A stretch of DNA of 64,000 nucleotides, from the NCBI GenBank assembly GCA_002205965.3, contig NADL03000064.1:248001-312000 (forward strand), given 5' to 3'. A model generated the notes under the pieces. It did not search any database. It saw only the letters and a list, made by a program, of their open reading frames with translations, and was not told the origin of the DNA. The translations under genes were made by a program, and so were the position numbers. Source of the stretch: Kappaphycus alvarezii. Taxonomy: Eukaryota; Rhodophyta; Florideophyceae; Gigartinales; Solieriaceae. Numbering within the stretch: position 1 is the first letter of the stretch; every line of letters begins with the position of its first letter. This document shows positions 36,101 through 47,328 of this stretch, one piece after another.

Positions 36101-37181
36101 AGCATCCCCGCAATCAGCCGTACATCCCATGCGTACCGCTGTGTCCATGCCACCCTCCAACACCACCAATGATTTCGCTGCTGGACGTTTTTCACAAGGT
36201 ACCGCATACAATGTCCCCATTAGACAACCAGACACCCTGTACGCCACTTCGCCAGACCCGTCAGCAAGCATTGATCCGGGAAACTTCCGAAGCGATCTTG
36301 CGTTGTCTAGGCCGTTGCCATATGGCGATCCGTTGGGCGGTATTACTCCTGCTGCTGCAGGGCCTGCATTTCTCCCTACGAATGTAGGGCCAGGATCATC
36401 GATGGGCCCAAGTGCCCACATTGGATATCTCGGAGGTGGAAGTCGGACAGCCGGGAGAGGCAGGAGGGTGAGCACTTGCGACGACTCTTTTGTCATCGCC
36501 GCGGAAACAGGCGCTCGTGCTCAGTGTGCGGTGGATAATGCCTCCGGGGATGGAGTGCTCGAGGTGTACGACCTCGGTATTTCTATTGTCCAGTCGTCAA
36601 AGTTGTACGCCAACCAGCGACGATCGAATCGTTTATTGCCTGGGGGCTCGGACTCGACCACGGCGGCGTGCTACATGATAGGGGGAACTCCTGATTCGGT
36701 GCTGAGTCCGCTGTTGGCGCGGGTGTCACCCTGTGACCCAAGGGAGGAAAGATGTAAGGCAGTGGAACGGGTGTTGAAGGATAAGACCAGGGGAGCGATC
36801 TGCGCATTGAATGGGGAGAATCCGAGGGAAGCCCGCGCGGACAATTTGGCTGCCGTGAGAATCTGCGAGGTGGTGGCGGATATTCTGGTCGCATACTCTG
36901 CGAAGAAATTGATAGAGAATCGCAAGCAGCTTATTGATACTGTGCAGCGACAGGTGGAGAGGTTGAAGGAGTTGGAGGCCGAAGTTGCCAAGTACAAGAG
37001 TGAATGTGAGCGATGGCGAAAGGCGGCAGGGGAAGATGAGAGTGGACCGCAGAGGGAATCCGGAGGCGTTTGCAGTGGGAGTGGCGAGGAGAGAATGGGT
37101 AGTTTGGGGAACAACGGTAGGGGTGTGGAGGACGGGACAGAGGGGCGTGATGGGGTGGATGATCACAAGGTTGTGTCGTAA
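35895..37181 (+). CDS. host protein, proline-rich with C-terminal coiled coil, unrecognised
   Basis: The longest open frame of the window: 428 residues from the first in-frame ATG, and it is also open a little upstream. The first third is rich in P, S, H and T and probably disordered. The middle carries a glycine-rich, basic stretch (GGGSRTAGRGRRVS). Residues from about 314 to 380 are helical with heptad character (ENRKQLIDTVQRQVERLKEL and continuing), a likely coiled coil for pairing. The tail is acidic and glycine-rich and ends DDHKVVS. Composition is GC-richer than the neighbourhood. With the basic cluster in the adjoining frame, a nuclear regulatory or scaffold role is possible, but this is inference. 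No enzyme motif is visible. The first 60-70 codons of this frame are doubtful because another frame reads better there. Confidence 0.6.
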   Translation: MSCHPYFPESDLTALMISNPPLPCPTHPTGQTIMVPLRRKSAPCIPLHAPLVQPLVPMLSLPQPHRGREASPQSAVHPMRTAVSMPPSNTTNDFAAGRFSQGTAYNVPIRQPDTLYATSPDPSASIDPGNFRSDLALSRPLPYGDPLGGITPAAAGPAFLPTNVGPGSSMGPSAHIGYLGGGSRTAGRGRRVSTCDDSFVIAAETGARAQCAVDNASGDGVLEVYDLGISIVQSSKLYANQRRSNRLLPGGSDSTTAACYMIGGTPDSVLSPLLARVSPCDPREERCKAVERVLKDKTRGAICALNGENPREARADNLAAVRICEVVADILVAYSAKKLIENRKQLIDTVQRQVERLKELEAEVAKYKSECERWRKAAGEDESGPQRESGGVCSGSGEERMGSLGNNGRGVEDGTEGRDGVDDHKVVS

Positions 37182-38116
37182 TCAGTGTTAGGATGACATG
37201 GTTCCGAAACTAAGGCATAGGTTGTGGGTGTGATTTGCATTGAGGAAAGTGTTGACGTGAGTCCCAGAATCGGGGTTGTCTACGAGGCGGGTCTGAGAAT
37301 TGATGGGGTGAATGAAAGTGAAGAGTCTTGAGGGCGAACATTTCGTACAACTTAGGTGAAGAGTTTGAGGTAGATATTCTCAGAGCGGTTTTGTAAATGA
37401 TGTGGATGAAGGGGTAATTATTGATGTGAGATCTTTGGATGTCGAAGATTTTGGAGGGGTGAGAGGTTGCGCTCGTCAGGATGGCTTTGATGGCACGAAA
37501 CGGTAAATTGAGGGGTCGGAGAGCGGAGAGCGGAGAGTTGCGTCATAGAGTTTTGTACAACAAAAATGTTTGTCCCCAGTAGCGCCGTAGGCTTGTGCAA
37601 AGCTTTGCTGTAACAGTTTAGGTGCGGTATAGTGCAGTACATGAAATGTACTGTACTGTACAATATTGTAGTGGAGATAATTAGCATGCAACCCTACAGA
37701 AATTATGGAATTATGAAGACTTTTGGATAAGATTTGACTAGACTGAACGTGACCATTCTCGTATTGTACAAGGATATTAGCTTTGTTGTGTCCAGAGAGG
37801 AAACTTTCCTCACCGGACGCTGTGGCATTTGGATTTGGCAAGAGGGCAGTGCCGCGAGGAGAACTCCAACTGCCTGGACCCACTTATACAGTATCCATCC
37901 CGACCCACTTGATAAATTTTATAAAAATCCGAAAAAATGACGATCCCGCTGTCCCCTCTTTCCGTACAATCTGTAACAACTCCACAATATCGACTCGATA
38001 CTTTCCGTACAAACTTTACCTCGTTACCTCTACATTGGTTACAGTAAAACACTGTAATTACTGCCACTCTTTCTCTGCCATGTCATATTTCCGGATTCCA
38101 TCGTTCCTCCTTGATG

Positions 38117-38197
38117 GTACAGTACTGTACAGTACTGTACTGTACAGTGTGTTGGAAGTTGGAACGTAGGAACTACTGTACTGTACTGTACAGTACA
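38117..38197. repeat. double GTAC palindrome cluster
   Basis: Two runs (38,117-38,149 and 38,174-38,197) of TACTG/TACAG units about 25 bp apart. They are the densest such site in the window. Confidence 0.85.
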
Positions 38198-38775
38198 CTA
38201 CTGTTCCCCGCGGCATTGCGTCGTATTGTACATAGAATACAGTACAGTGCAGCTACACTTGACGAATATTGCGCCTAAAGTTAACTGTGCAGGACAGTAT
38301 AATTCTAAGGTTCAATAACTCAGTTACTGAACCTTGTCCCACGGTACAATACTGAGCACTGCGCTGTACACGTATCAAAAAAACCTCGCTTCACCCGTAA
38401 TTTTCTTCTGAAATTAGTTTCTGTCACTGTAATGAATATATAGCCATGGTACAGTTACTGTTTTGCTGCACATAAGTGGGATTGGGTGGCATTATAAATT
38501 AGTACGGTGCTGCTACTGTAATTATATATTACAGTACACTTCCCTATTACAATTGTTCCGACTAGTTTATTCTCTTGGTCAGCTAACAGAGCTTTACTCA
38601 CTCTACTCTACTGTACACTACTGTACTTCACCATAGGTGTTCAAGATAGCTCGCAAGGATTGCAGGATGCACCATCATTTGTAGTAAACCAAAACCATTT
38701 ACAACCTTATCCCCCCTATCCACTCCCGCTCAACAGTATTGTAAAACACCCCATGCACCACCATTGGCATTCGAC

Positions 38776-38804
38776 CGGCAATAGCGCCATGCGCGCTATT
38801 GCCG
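38776..38804. repeat. perfect 12-bp GC-rich hairpin, 5-nt loop
   Basis: CGGCAATAGCGC (38,776-38,787) and GCGCTATTGCCG (38,793-38,804) are exact inverse complements around CATGC. Confidence 0.8.
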
Positions 38805-40388
38805 ACCCTGTCTACGTCTATAAAATTAATATGCTACAGTAAACGGAAATGGTGCCGAATGTGCCTACAGAAATTACTGTAGTACAGTATGTACCGTGGT
38901 ACCTTATTCATCTTGACCTTCATCCGTCACCACAGCCATTCAGAAGAGTTAAAATACCCTACAGAAGACCTGAACCAGGCTGGGCTCATGATACATTTCA
39001 AAAGTTTGACCAGCTTTTGCGAAATACACTTGTCACGTACGTCAAATGGACACCTTGTATGATCCTCTCGCCTAAACTCTGTAACGATATGTCGAGATAA
39101 GCCGCTCAGTTTCCATTACCTCCGCTGTTCCTCGTTGCACATCACTTGGCTCCCTTCCTGTACAAGGATATCGCTTCAATTCCTTACGTCTGGTTATACA
39201 ATACTCTTGTACGGATCGCGCGAGGAGTACGTAGACGTCTACATGTACCACATCCCATAACTCGACCAAACATATATGTTTCCCTGGAATAGAACTATGC
39301 GGCGGTCCATGTCCTTCTCATGTGCTAATCCTTGCTCGTCTCCTCATGACGTATTCCAGTCGGTGTACACCGCAGGCTGCACGCAAATTCGTAATACCCA
39401 GACTCAACCTTCACAATCATAACTTTGGAAACCTCAAAAGGCTCGATGCATTTAAGGAATTTGCTGTTACAGATTCCCAAGGCTATTCAAAGCAGGGCGA
39501 TTCTCTAGTTTTTGAGCATGGCTTACCAAGTAGCTAGAGAGACACGCGGCTGCGAAATTTCGTTTAGTTTATCTTATTTCACCACCTACTAACTAGTATA
39601 AAGGAATAGCCTGCACTTGCACAACAAGTTCGAAGGATCAGGGATCCGCTGTAACTCCTATCTAAAATGTTACTGTCGAATGATTCATTTACAGTAGTAA
39701 AGACCTGAGCTTTTATCACGTGGGCGTACATGGAAAGTTTTCTTTGCAGAAGACAAGTTGCAGACACGACATTTCCTCAGCAGCAACTTCCCACAGAAAT
39801 CCGCAGCTGTTAAGCAGCAAATGTATTACAGCTTACATTCCTTCAAATGCTGCGACCCCTAATAGAAATTCTAAGGAACTATAATAATCAGTACTTGAAT
39901 ATTCCAAATTCCACGATAGATGTTAATGTTAGAATGTCAATGCGCTAAAACACAGCACAGCCCAAACGTTCTTGCGCAACAAGAGCATGGCAAATGAGAA
40001 AGCGTCACTCTCTCAAAAAATATTGGTAATCAATGGGACCACTGAAAAAGTGGCACATTTTTGTCATATTATAAGCTTTTATGGTACCACTTGGTTTTGT
40101 ACAGTATATGGATTGAGGACATTATACGGAAGATGATTGGTATCTGTAAAGACTTCGACTCTTCCCGGGAACACTACATAATTCCTCGATGATTAAGGTT
40201 ACCAATCTGCACTAAAACAAACTGCTCTCCTACAGTACAGTTGCTGCACATACTGTACGGAACATGAAGTATACAGTACAATACAGTACTATCTTGCACT
40301 GTATTGTACTTGGCACAAATGCTGTACATGCAGTACAGCACGTCAGCAAAACAATAACTTTGCCAATTAGCAGAGTATCAAAGTCTCG

Positions 40389-40982
40389 TCACCGATTTCT
40401 GAGGCATAAACCCTTGGCAAGAACCCTTGGGAATCTGGCATTTGGTCTGAGGTTCTCGCTTGATTGCGATACCCGAATATCCAGCAATGGCGGCACTGAT
40501 CTGTGTTTGAACCGAAGGATGCGTTCTAATCGTTGGTCGGATACATCGCTTGTATCGGCCGTCTCTCTTGCCCGTACTTGAACGAGTGCGTAAGCCTGGG
40601 GGCTTAGCCCGCCTGCAGTCGTCTGCGCACGCGTAATAGACAATAGGGGGGTGTGATGCAATGCAGTAACTTGCGTTGTGCCCATCTCTGATACATGAAT
40701 GTGCATCGCTGGCAGTGTTGCAAAACGATATATCTTCAGCTGAGTGTACCATTTCTGTGAGAATTGCGGCACATGTTGCAGATGCCGCACTCGTGAACCA
40801 GATGGCGTGTGCAGATGGCGTTGCTCAGCTTCTGGTAAAGGCCATTTGCAGTTTTCACTCCTATCGTCGAGCATCCGCTGTGAGACGAGACGGCAGCCGC
40901 TTATTTTTAAATGACCGTGGATGTCTGGGAAGTGGAAAGCTTTTGGAGGGTTTATTACTTCAAAAGAATGGTCGCCTGTCAT
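40389..40982 (-). CDS. hypothetical protein, 197 residues, doubtful
   Basis: A true ATG at 40,982 opens 197 codons on the minus strand in GC-richer DNA. The product is basic, histidine-rich in the middle and shows no domain, signal peptide or membrane segment. The opposite strand is also open over much of the span (40,264-40,581 and 40,676-40,984), so the frame may owe its length to composition. Unrecognised. Confidence 0.25.
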   Translation of the reverse strand: MTGDHSFEVINPPKAFHFPDIHGHLKISGCRLVSQRMLDDRSENCKWPLPEAEQRHLHTPSGSRVRHLQHVPQFSQKWYTQLKIYRFATLPAMHIHVSEMGTTQVTALHHTPLLSITRAQTTAGGLSPQAYALVQVRARETADTSDVSDQRLERILRFKHRSVPPLLDIRVSQSSENLRPNARFPRVLAKGLCLRNR

Positions 40983-40989
40983 AGGATGT

Positions 40990-42200
40990 GTTCTTCCTAA
41001 CGAGTTGAAAGTTAGCGGTACAAAAATTCACTCCATCCTAGCTTCGATCATCTTGGCAGTGCCTTGCCAGGAATAACTGCTACTTTCGTGGTCAGACCTA
41101 TCTTCTTCCTTTTTCCTGCTGCATCGGTAACGGCTCGTGTTTCCCGTCCTGTCGACGTATAGCTCCCCTGGCACGGCGAATATACCATGACTTTGATATA
41201 TATCACTGAGAGAGGAAGCGAGGTGCTCGCTGCAGCAGACTGCTGGTGCGTGAAAATGTTCGCAGGTCGCGCGCTCAGTATAGGAAGTTTGTACTTCACC
41301 TCGTATTGAACGCCGACTCCTGCCGCCTTGAACAGCAGTCAGCCAAATACTGTTACCACTGATTTCTGCCAGTCGGCCCCTTCCCAAACCTTTGTCACAT
41401 ACAACTGTCTCATGTTCTACTTAATGATCCATGGGCCTTAGGGACTCCGCGCACCGCAGCGTCATCAAACACGGAAACCCCTAGGTGGCGACGCTGCACA
41501 CTGTACACCTATCGTTGCAGATTCCGTTGTACGTCCGGATGAGCACAGAAGGATGCGCTTTGAGGAAGGCTGCTGCAGCCGCCTCCGAGTATGCTTGACG
41601 TCGGATCCTTAACCGAATATCAGCTTCAGGGTGCGTCGCGGGTCTTGGAGAGCTCACCTACCATCAATATTCCTTCCAGCACTTTTGCGGGTAACTCCCA
41701 CCACGCTTGACGTAGGATGTGTACACATTATAGGGCTTTGAAGAGTTAAGATATCGTTGTCCATTTACTGTACCGTACAGTACTGTACTGTTGTAGATTC
41801 GTACGGATACGTGTGGATCGTGGACAGCTGTAGCGAACGCAAGCCGCGTTGAAATGAAGTCTCAAAGATATCAGTAAGTGGTCATCGGTCTTAAGATGAA
41901 TGCAAATTCCCCAGTTAGATGTAGCCGCAGAAGCCTGTGATAGATGACCCTCTCCGCGAGAGGGTTCGATAAGCATATAAAGAGAGGTAAGCCGGAATCT
42001 TGTGCTGATCTTCTTTTCCGAGTACAACTGAGAGAGACTCAACCCTCCAACAAGTATTATCTGCACACGTGTAATGAACACACGAAACCTTAAACTGTAC
42101 AGTATATTTATGCCCGATAAAGTATAGAAACACCGCAAAACGGCAAAAAGTGAAAGGGTATGATTTTCGCTCGCAACTAAGCCTAAGCATAGCATTTCAG
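40990..42200. other. GC-richer spacer with overlapping frames
   Basis: Minus frames at 41,028-41,387 (non-ATG start) and 41,746-42,252 (168 residues, true ATG) have no recognisable domain. The latter ends by reading through a GTAC cluster (41,765-41,792) and overlaps the QRH module copy on the other strand. Confidence 0.35.
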
Positions 42201-42213
42201 AGGAATTAAAAGG

Positions 42214-42315
42214 ATGAAAGAGAAGTTCGGGGGGGTTTTGATGCAAAGGCATGCTGCAGCAGCCGTCATGTCCAATGCGGCCTGCTTGATGGCTGGCCTG
42301 CAGGTAGCATTTTAG
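42214..42315 (+). CDS. QRH module, copy 3 (33-residue frame)
   Basis: From the ATG at 42,214 the frame reads GVLMQRHAAAAVM, then SNAACLMAGLQVAF and a stop. It matches the ends of the 21.2-kb and 30.0-kb frames in the pattern L[LM]QRH.A...V...AACL. It is too short to be a whole protein, so it is probably the surviving end of an element-borne or duplicated gene. Function unknown. Confidence 0.35.
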   Translation: MKEKFGGVLMQRHAAAAVMSNAACLMAGLQVAF

Positions 42316-42502
42316 GGAGCGTAGGTCCTTCCCCCATTACTGTGTCGGTATACCCTTTTTTGAGTCGATTGTGGTTGTCTGGAAAACCATGGAATAGATC
42401 GGATATATCTTCCAAGAGTAAAACACCCAAACCTTCCCCCCCCTCCTGTGCGAGGAGACACCCTAAAAATAGCCCTCTCCTCCAAACAACACAAGTATTG
42501 TC

Positions 42503-42808
42503 TGTAGAAATTTTGAGAAGGCGAAAGCTTTTGTTGTCTCGGATCCCACAGAGGGGACTTAAGTGTCCTTTATATAGTGCGTGAAACATAGGTAAATGCA
42601 ATAGGATACTGTAGCCCCAGAAAGGGGGAAAATGTGGGGTGATTTAATATTTGAAAAATATGGTCGGTTGCTCAGAGAGTAATGCACATCGACTCCCGAT
42701 GATTCAAAGCAGTATCCTGATAATCAAATGCCGTCCAGGATAAAAATGCAACTGAGGAGAGGATTCGTTCTTTTGATTTGCACTGTAATAGTTATAAGTT
42801 GTGACATG
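42503..42808 (+). repeat. dispersed repeat R1, copy A
   Basis: Begins TGTAGAAATTTTGAGAA and runs to about GTGACAT. It shares nearly unbroken blocks with 52,603-52,857, including TAGTGCGTGAAACATAGG, GGATACTGTAGCCCCAG and GAGGAGAGGATTCGTTCTTT. This copy has about 50 extra bases (about 42,625-42,675) absent from copy B. Confidence 0.85.
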
Positions 42809-43123
42809 ACTCCTCCGAAGGACGAACCTTCCATTCTGGTTGCGGTGCTCAGACGCTTCTTCTGCCCTCTGATTTATGGGTTTTCTCAATTTTCAAAAAT
42901 TTCAAAATGTGTCTGCTGCCGCCGCTAGATATATACACCAACTGAAATAATGCCAAGACCAAGCTTTGAATGTGAGGCCAAGTGCCAACGGAACGCTACT
43001 GGGAGGTGATGTTATTCGAGAACAATTGAACTGCCAATAGAAACTAAATGAACACTGAAAATAAGCACTTGTCTTGCATCTATGTTACATGATTAGACTC
43101 TTTTCTTGATCCTGTAATTACTT

Positions 43124-44598
43124 CGGACGAAAAATTTTTAGGACCAACTCTGAAACCCAACTCGAGAGCGCAGACCACATTACCATGCAATATAAAACGG
43201 ACTTGATTCTTTCCCAACTACCTAAAGGAGCAAAATGTAACCAAAAAATCAGCAAAGACAGACAACAATGGGTTGAGGAAAGTTATTGACAGAACAACAA
43301 AAAGGAGCGATTCTCGCTTTATCTCATGAAATATCGCCGGAGATAAATTGCTGAGATCATCAAGCGCTCCAAAACGGCTGTTTATAAATTTATTGTGTCC
43401 CAAACAATGGCAAAAGGAAAAAAGGCAAGCCCTCGAAAAAATCATCAATTATGTAACTCCGGGCGCTTTTTAGGTATGCTTGAACTGGCAATCACACTTC
43501 TCGGAAACTGAAAAAAATTTTAATTTGTCAATATCAGTACAAAGAGTACAGCAGATACTTTCGGGAAGTGGTCATATGATCTACAAGAAAAAGAAAACTG
43601 TCCCCGCGATGACAGTTGATCATTAAAAGGCACCTGTTGAATGGGCAAAGAATCACGTCACTTGGTCTCTCTCTGACTGGAAGGATGTAATATTTACAGA
43701 CGAGAAGAAGTTTAATCTGGACAGGTTCGGATGGGTTGGCGTATAACGTGTAGCTTCAAGTAGCATAGCTGTTACTACATTTGAAAACAAAAATTCGGAC
43801 TGGGCGACTTGAAACATAGGTTCCACGGGGAAGGGAAATGCGAATATGTGATTTTCAACTGATTTGAAATTACCGACAGTGGAGGATGATGGACGGGACT
43901 TGCGGATGTTAGACGCAGAATTTGTGTCAAATTCGACGACAGCGATGGGGGGTGGATCTTTGTTTTCGGCCGGTGTTTGTTTTCCGGATGGCAAAGTGTC
44001 GTCCTGTTTGTATAGGGTTTCTTTTTCTTTTTTTTTCCGTGTTACTCGTAGTATTTGCCAGAAGTTTTCTCCAGTCAGCTACAAAGGGGGAAATAACTAA
44101 TGGTTTTTGGGCTATTTCATACAAGAGTGTCTCGAAGCTTGCAATTATACTTAAAATAAAGGATTCCAAGCTGTACTGTGATGTTTTATACGCTGCTTTA
44201 CTGCTATTTGCAGAGAATGAAGTAGGATACACCTCTTTTCTGCAGCACGACAACGTTGCCACTCATAAAAGTGATTACACAAGATCCTGGTTGGACAGTA
44301 ATGATGTTTCCACACTATCCTGGCCAGCAAAATCGCTCAATTTAAACCCCGTTGAGAACATCTGGGGTCTTCTAACGAGGAAAGTCTACAAAAATAATCG
44401 CCATTTTCATACTTTGGAGGATTTGGAATGTATTAATGACGCATGGTCACGAATTGACCGGCAAATTTTAAAAATCTTTTTCAGTCCATGCCGCGTCGCT
44501 GCATAGAGATAATAGAAAACAAGGGAATTGCACTCATTACGTATAGGAGTTCAAAAAGAAACGTAGGTTTTCTTCTTGGTCCGTTTTTAGTTCGTCTG
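43124..44598 (+). mobile_element. Tc1-like DNA transposon relic
   Basis: An imperfect inverted pair flanks the transposase relic. 43,124-43,147 reads as the inverse of 44,576-44,598, sharing TTGGTCC and TTCGTC with a T-run between them. These are probably inner parts of the terminal repeats; the outer ends were not resolved. The length of about 1.5 kb suits Tc1 elements. Confidence 0.55.
43230..44506 (+). pseudogene. Tc1 transposase (DD34E), decayed
   Basis: The DNA-binding part is legible near 43,280-43,440 in shifting frames. The first catalytic motif reads VIFTDEKKFNLD with its aspartate at 43,699-43,701. The second lies at about 44,245 in TSFLQHDNVATH. The third is WPAKSLNLNPVENIWGLL at about 44,320-44,370, with 34 residues between the second D and the E, the spacing of the Tc1 family. 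A long frame at 43,922-44,506 preserves the catalytic C-terminal half to the stop. The N-terminal half has several frame changes and stops. Nothing around it is co-mobilised as far as I can see. Confidence 0.8.
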
Positions 44599-44849
44599 AA
44601 ATCACGGTCCTAATTGACGTTCGGTTCTGTAGTCGCTTTGTACTTGACAATTTAAATTAATTAAATATCATATTACTATTGCATGTAATTCTTTTTCCAT
44701 GCGAGGAGGACCTTTTTTGTATTTACTGTACGCTACTTGGAGCTACAGTATGAAATTTTGTTGGTGGTAATAATACTTTGGGGGGTGTGTATATATTTTC
44801 ATTTTGCTGTAGCTATTATTTGTTTTTCATTTCGCTGCTGCAGGTCATT

Positions 44850-47040
44850 TTTATTCATAAAAGATCTAACGAAACCAGTTACGCATACTGAGAGATTCTG
44901 TAGCTGTTCAAGTACCATAAATGATTCATCCGGCTCAGAGCGTCTCTCGTCGTTGATTTTCTCAGCAGATTCCTTTGTTCCGATCGGAAGGAGCGTGCTT
45001 TAGCTTGATTATGTTGCCACCAACAATTTCTTTCACCTTTTGTACCCAAAGGTCGATGTGACTCCCTAGGCGTCACATGATATGCCATGGCCATCGATAT
45101 AGATACTGTACAGTTCGTTTTGATCACGGCTGTGCAGAAAGATCGGCCCTCAGACGGAGTGTTTTGGTTTAAAGTTTCCCAAAAGAGTTTCCTTATCCAG
45201 GAAAGTTCTTTTTCCGCAAGCTGCTATTGCAACGTGCTCAGATTCTCCAGTAAAGTTGGCGATAGCTTTCTGTCGCTTCGAATTACTTTATATTGGTGGC
45301 CCGTTGATTTCTACCAAGAATCCGGTGGTTGATATCCTTTAATTCATGCATCCAACCCAGTCGGCATCCACGAAATCACCAATAGAATCTGCTCTTATTA
45401 TAAAATGCGCTACTATGGTGCAGTTTAAAAACGCAAGTACCGCTGAGATATCGATGAGGTCTCTTCACAAGTTTCATGTAGCGCCTCGTTGGGGCATGAA
45501 ACGGAAGTGCCAAGGCTGAAATAGGCAATCATAAGTCTGATCGAGCACAAACGACCAAGTAGAGTAGAAAGCCGCTTATGCCTCGATAGACATGGTGGTC
45601 GTTTCCTGATAGCGTCAACTCCCCGTGTTCTGCCGGTACTAGCTGTTGAGCGTCCATGGGAAGTGGCTTCAAAACTGAATTTGATTGGGGCATTCAGTAT
45701 TCCCTTAAGAGATTATTGGCATACATTTTTGGTAGATCCAAATTCCCGTCAGATAGCGAGTTATTGCCAATCTGATGAATGATTTAAGCTCACCAAAGAA
45801 TTTGATGTCAAAAGTTGAATACAGCAAATCTTATAAGTTCTGCACGAAAGCTTTGGAATTCGTAGCGAAGGCCATAATATACACTACTTCTGCTAGTATA
45901 ATGAAATCTGAGTTGAAACGTAGAAAGTATAATCGGTTGTCTTAGTTAGAATGTTTCATTCTTCAATTGATGATTTTGTCGTGTTTCATTTTTCGAGAAC
46001 GAAATGAAACGTATATATTATCTGCTTATTTGGCACGATAGATAGACTTCTCCAATTTGCATATTTTCCCAGGTCTAGCTAGCTGACGGGAAGAATTTGT
46101 TGGTTGTTCCATGTATATAGGCACATCAAATGTTCCGTGTAGGTATGCATTGGAAATATCATCCCCTTCCAGAATGAGTTTATTAGCTGCAGCTATAGTG
46201 AGCAAGGGATGTATAGTCTCAAGGGATGCGGAGGGAGCATATTTATTTTTCGGATCGAAGTCTACATGTGCCTGTTGGCGCTCCTCTCTTAGAGTACAGC
46301 GTTATTTTTCCATATCTTACTTCCCTGTTGAGTTTAGAGGCTAATCATTGAAAGTCCATTTGAATGGTAATGGAACTATTTCAGGGTTTTTTGGCACATG
46401 ATACCATGTATTTCTCTTAGTAAGGGCGTTTTACTCCCTGTCCATGGCCTCGGCCCATAATGGGATCTTACAGGCTTCTGCAAAGGTTTCTGGTTCAAAG
46501 GACGTCTTCAAAATTTCCTTCCCGTCAGGGTAAGCCACTTTAAGAATCTGTTGGTGCACGGAAACCATACAATGGACTAGTTTATCTTGTCCAGATTCAA
46601 CGTAATCTCCATTCGCGACCTAAATCACATTTTGTCTTCTTAGACTGTCGAGTAAGGATGAAATTACTGGGAGCTATTTGTTCTGGACCGTAGTGAAATC
46701 GGCTCTAGTGATGACTCTGACGGACTTGCATTCTGAGATATACACACTTATCAGCCTGGTGTCTGACTTCTTACCGACAAAGTGTTCGAGCTCGGAACGA
46801 GGTTTCAGTTTTTCAGCTTGCTCCGAGTGAGTATGATAAATAAGTCGAGCTGCGAACGATCGAAAGATGGTATATCAGCTCGTTGGCGAGATAACAGAAT
46901 GTATCTGTCTGCCGCAATTTGTGCAGTCTTGCGGAGCCATTTCATGACTTCACGTTCAGGTAATTATTTTTTTTGCGGTAGACTTGCTTCTTAATATTGC
47001 CTAACTCTAATGAGTAGAGTCCCTCAACGCACTAGATAAC
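44850..47040 (-). mobile_element. Copia retroelement fossil (integrase end, RT start, RNase H)
   Basis: Old broken pol on the minus strand. From high to low coordinate there is an integrase-to-RT linker (about 46,790-46,600), the Copia-type start of reverse transcriptase (about 46,480-46,330, of the form W..AM..E...L....TW..VP...K), a barely legible interior, and a Copia RNase H (about 45,350-44,900) with DADWVGC- and KHIDL-like motifs. Terminal repeats were not found. Many breaks, old. Confidence 0.65.
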
Positions 47041-47128
47041 CCAGACAGTGTCTATACTGCCCAAGGATCCGTATTTAAAGATAAGCATCCATTGAATTGG
47101 GTCAAAGATTCTGAGAATATCACGTTCA

Positions 47129-47142
47129 GGGTCGTTCCAACA
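47129..47142 (+). repeat. left TIR of Harbinger element
   Basis: GGGTCGTTCCAACA, preceded by the target duplication TCA. An exact match to the right end. Confidence 0.92.
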
Positions 47143-47328
47143 CAAAAAATATAATATGTGATAGATATATATACGCTATTTTGCTTATTTCGCTACTGAC
47201 CCTTCCAACACTTTCTCGTAAATAACACGTGAATATGGGGTTACGGAAGACAAGTTACGGTCATGTTCTGACGACGCGTGCCTCTACTGATCTCATTACC
47301 CCCTTACAGAGCCATCACTGCCAATCCA

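Larger units (their letters stand above)
37182..40380. other. spacer with GTAC clusters
   Basis: Purine-rich + strand to about 37,560, then mixed. A minus frame at 37,476-37,883 and a plus frame at 37,783-38,169 overlap without any recognised domain. GTAC motif clusters occur at 37,640-37,670, 38,117-38,149 and 38,174-38,197, then more sparsely to 40,340. Confidence 0.4.
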
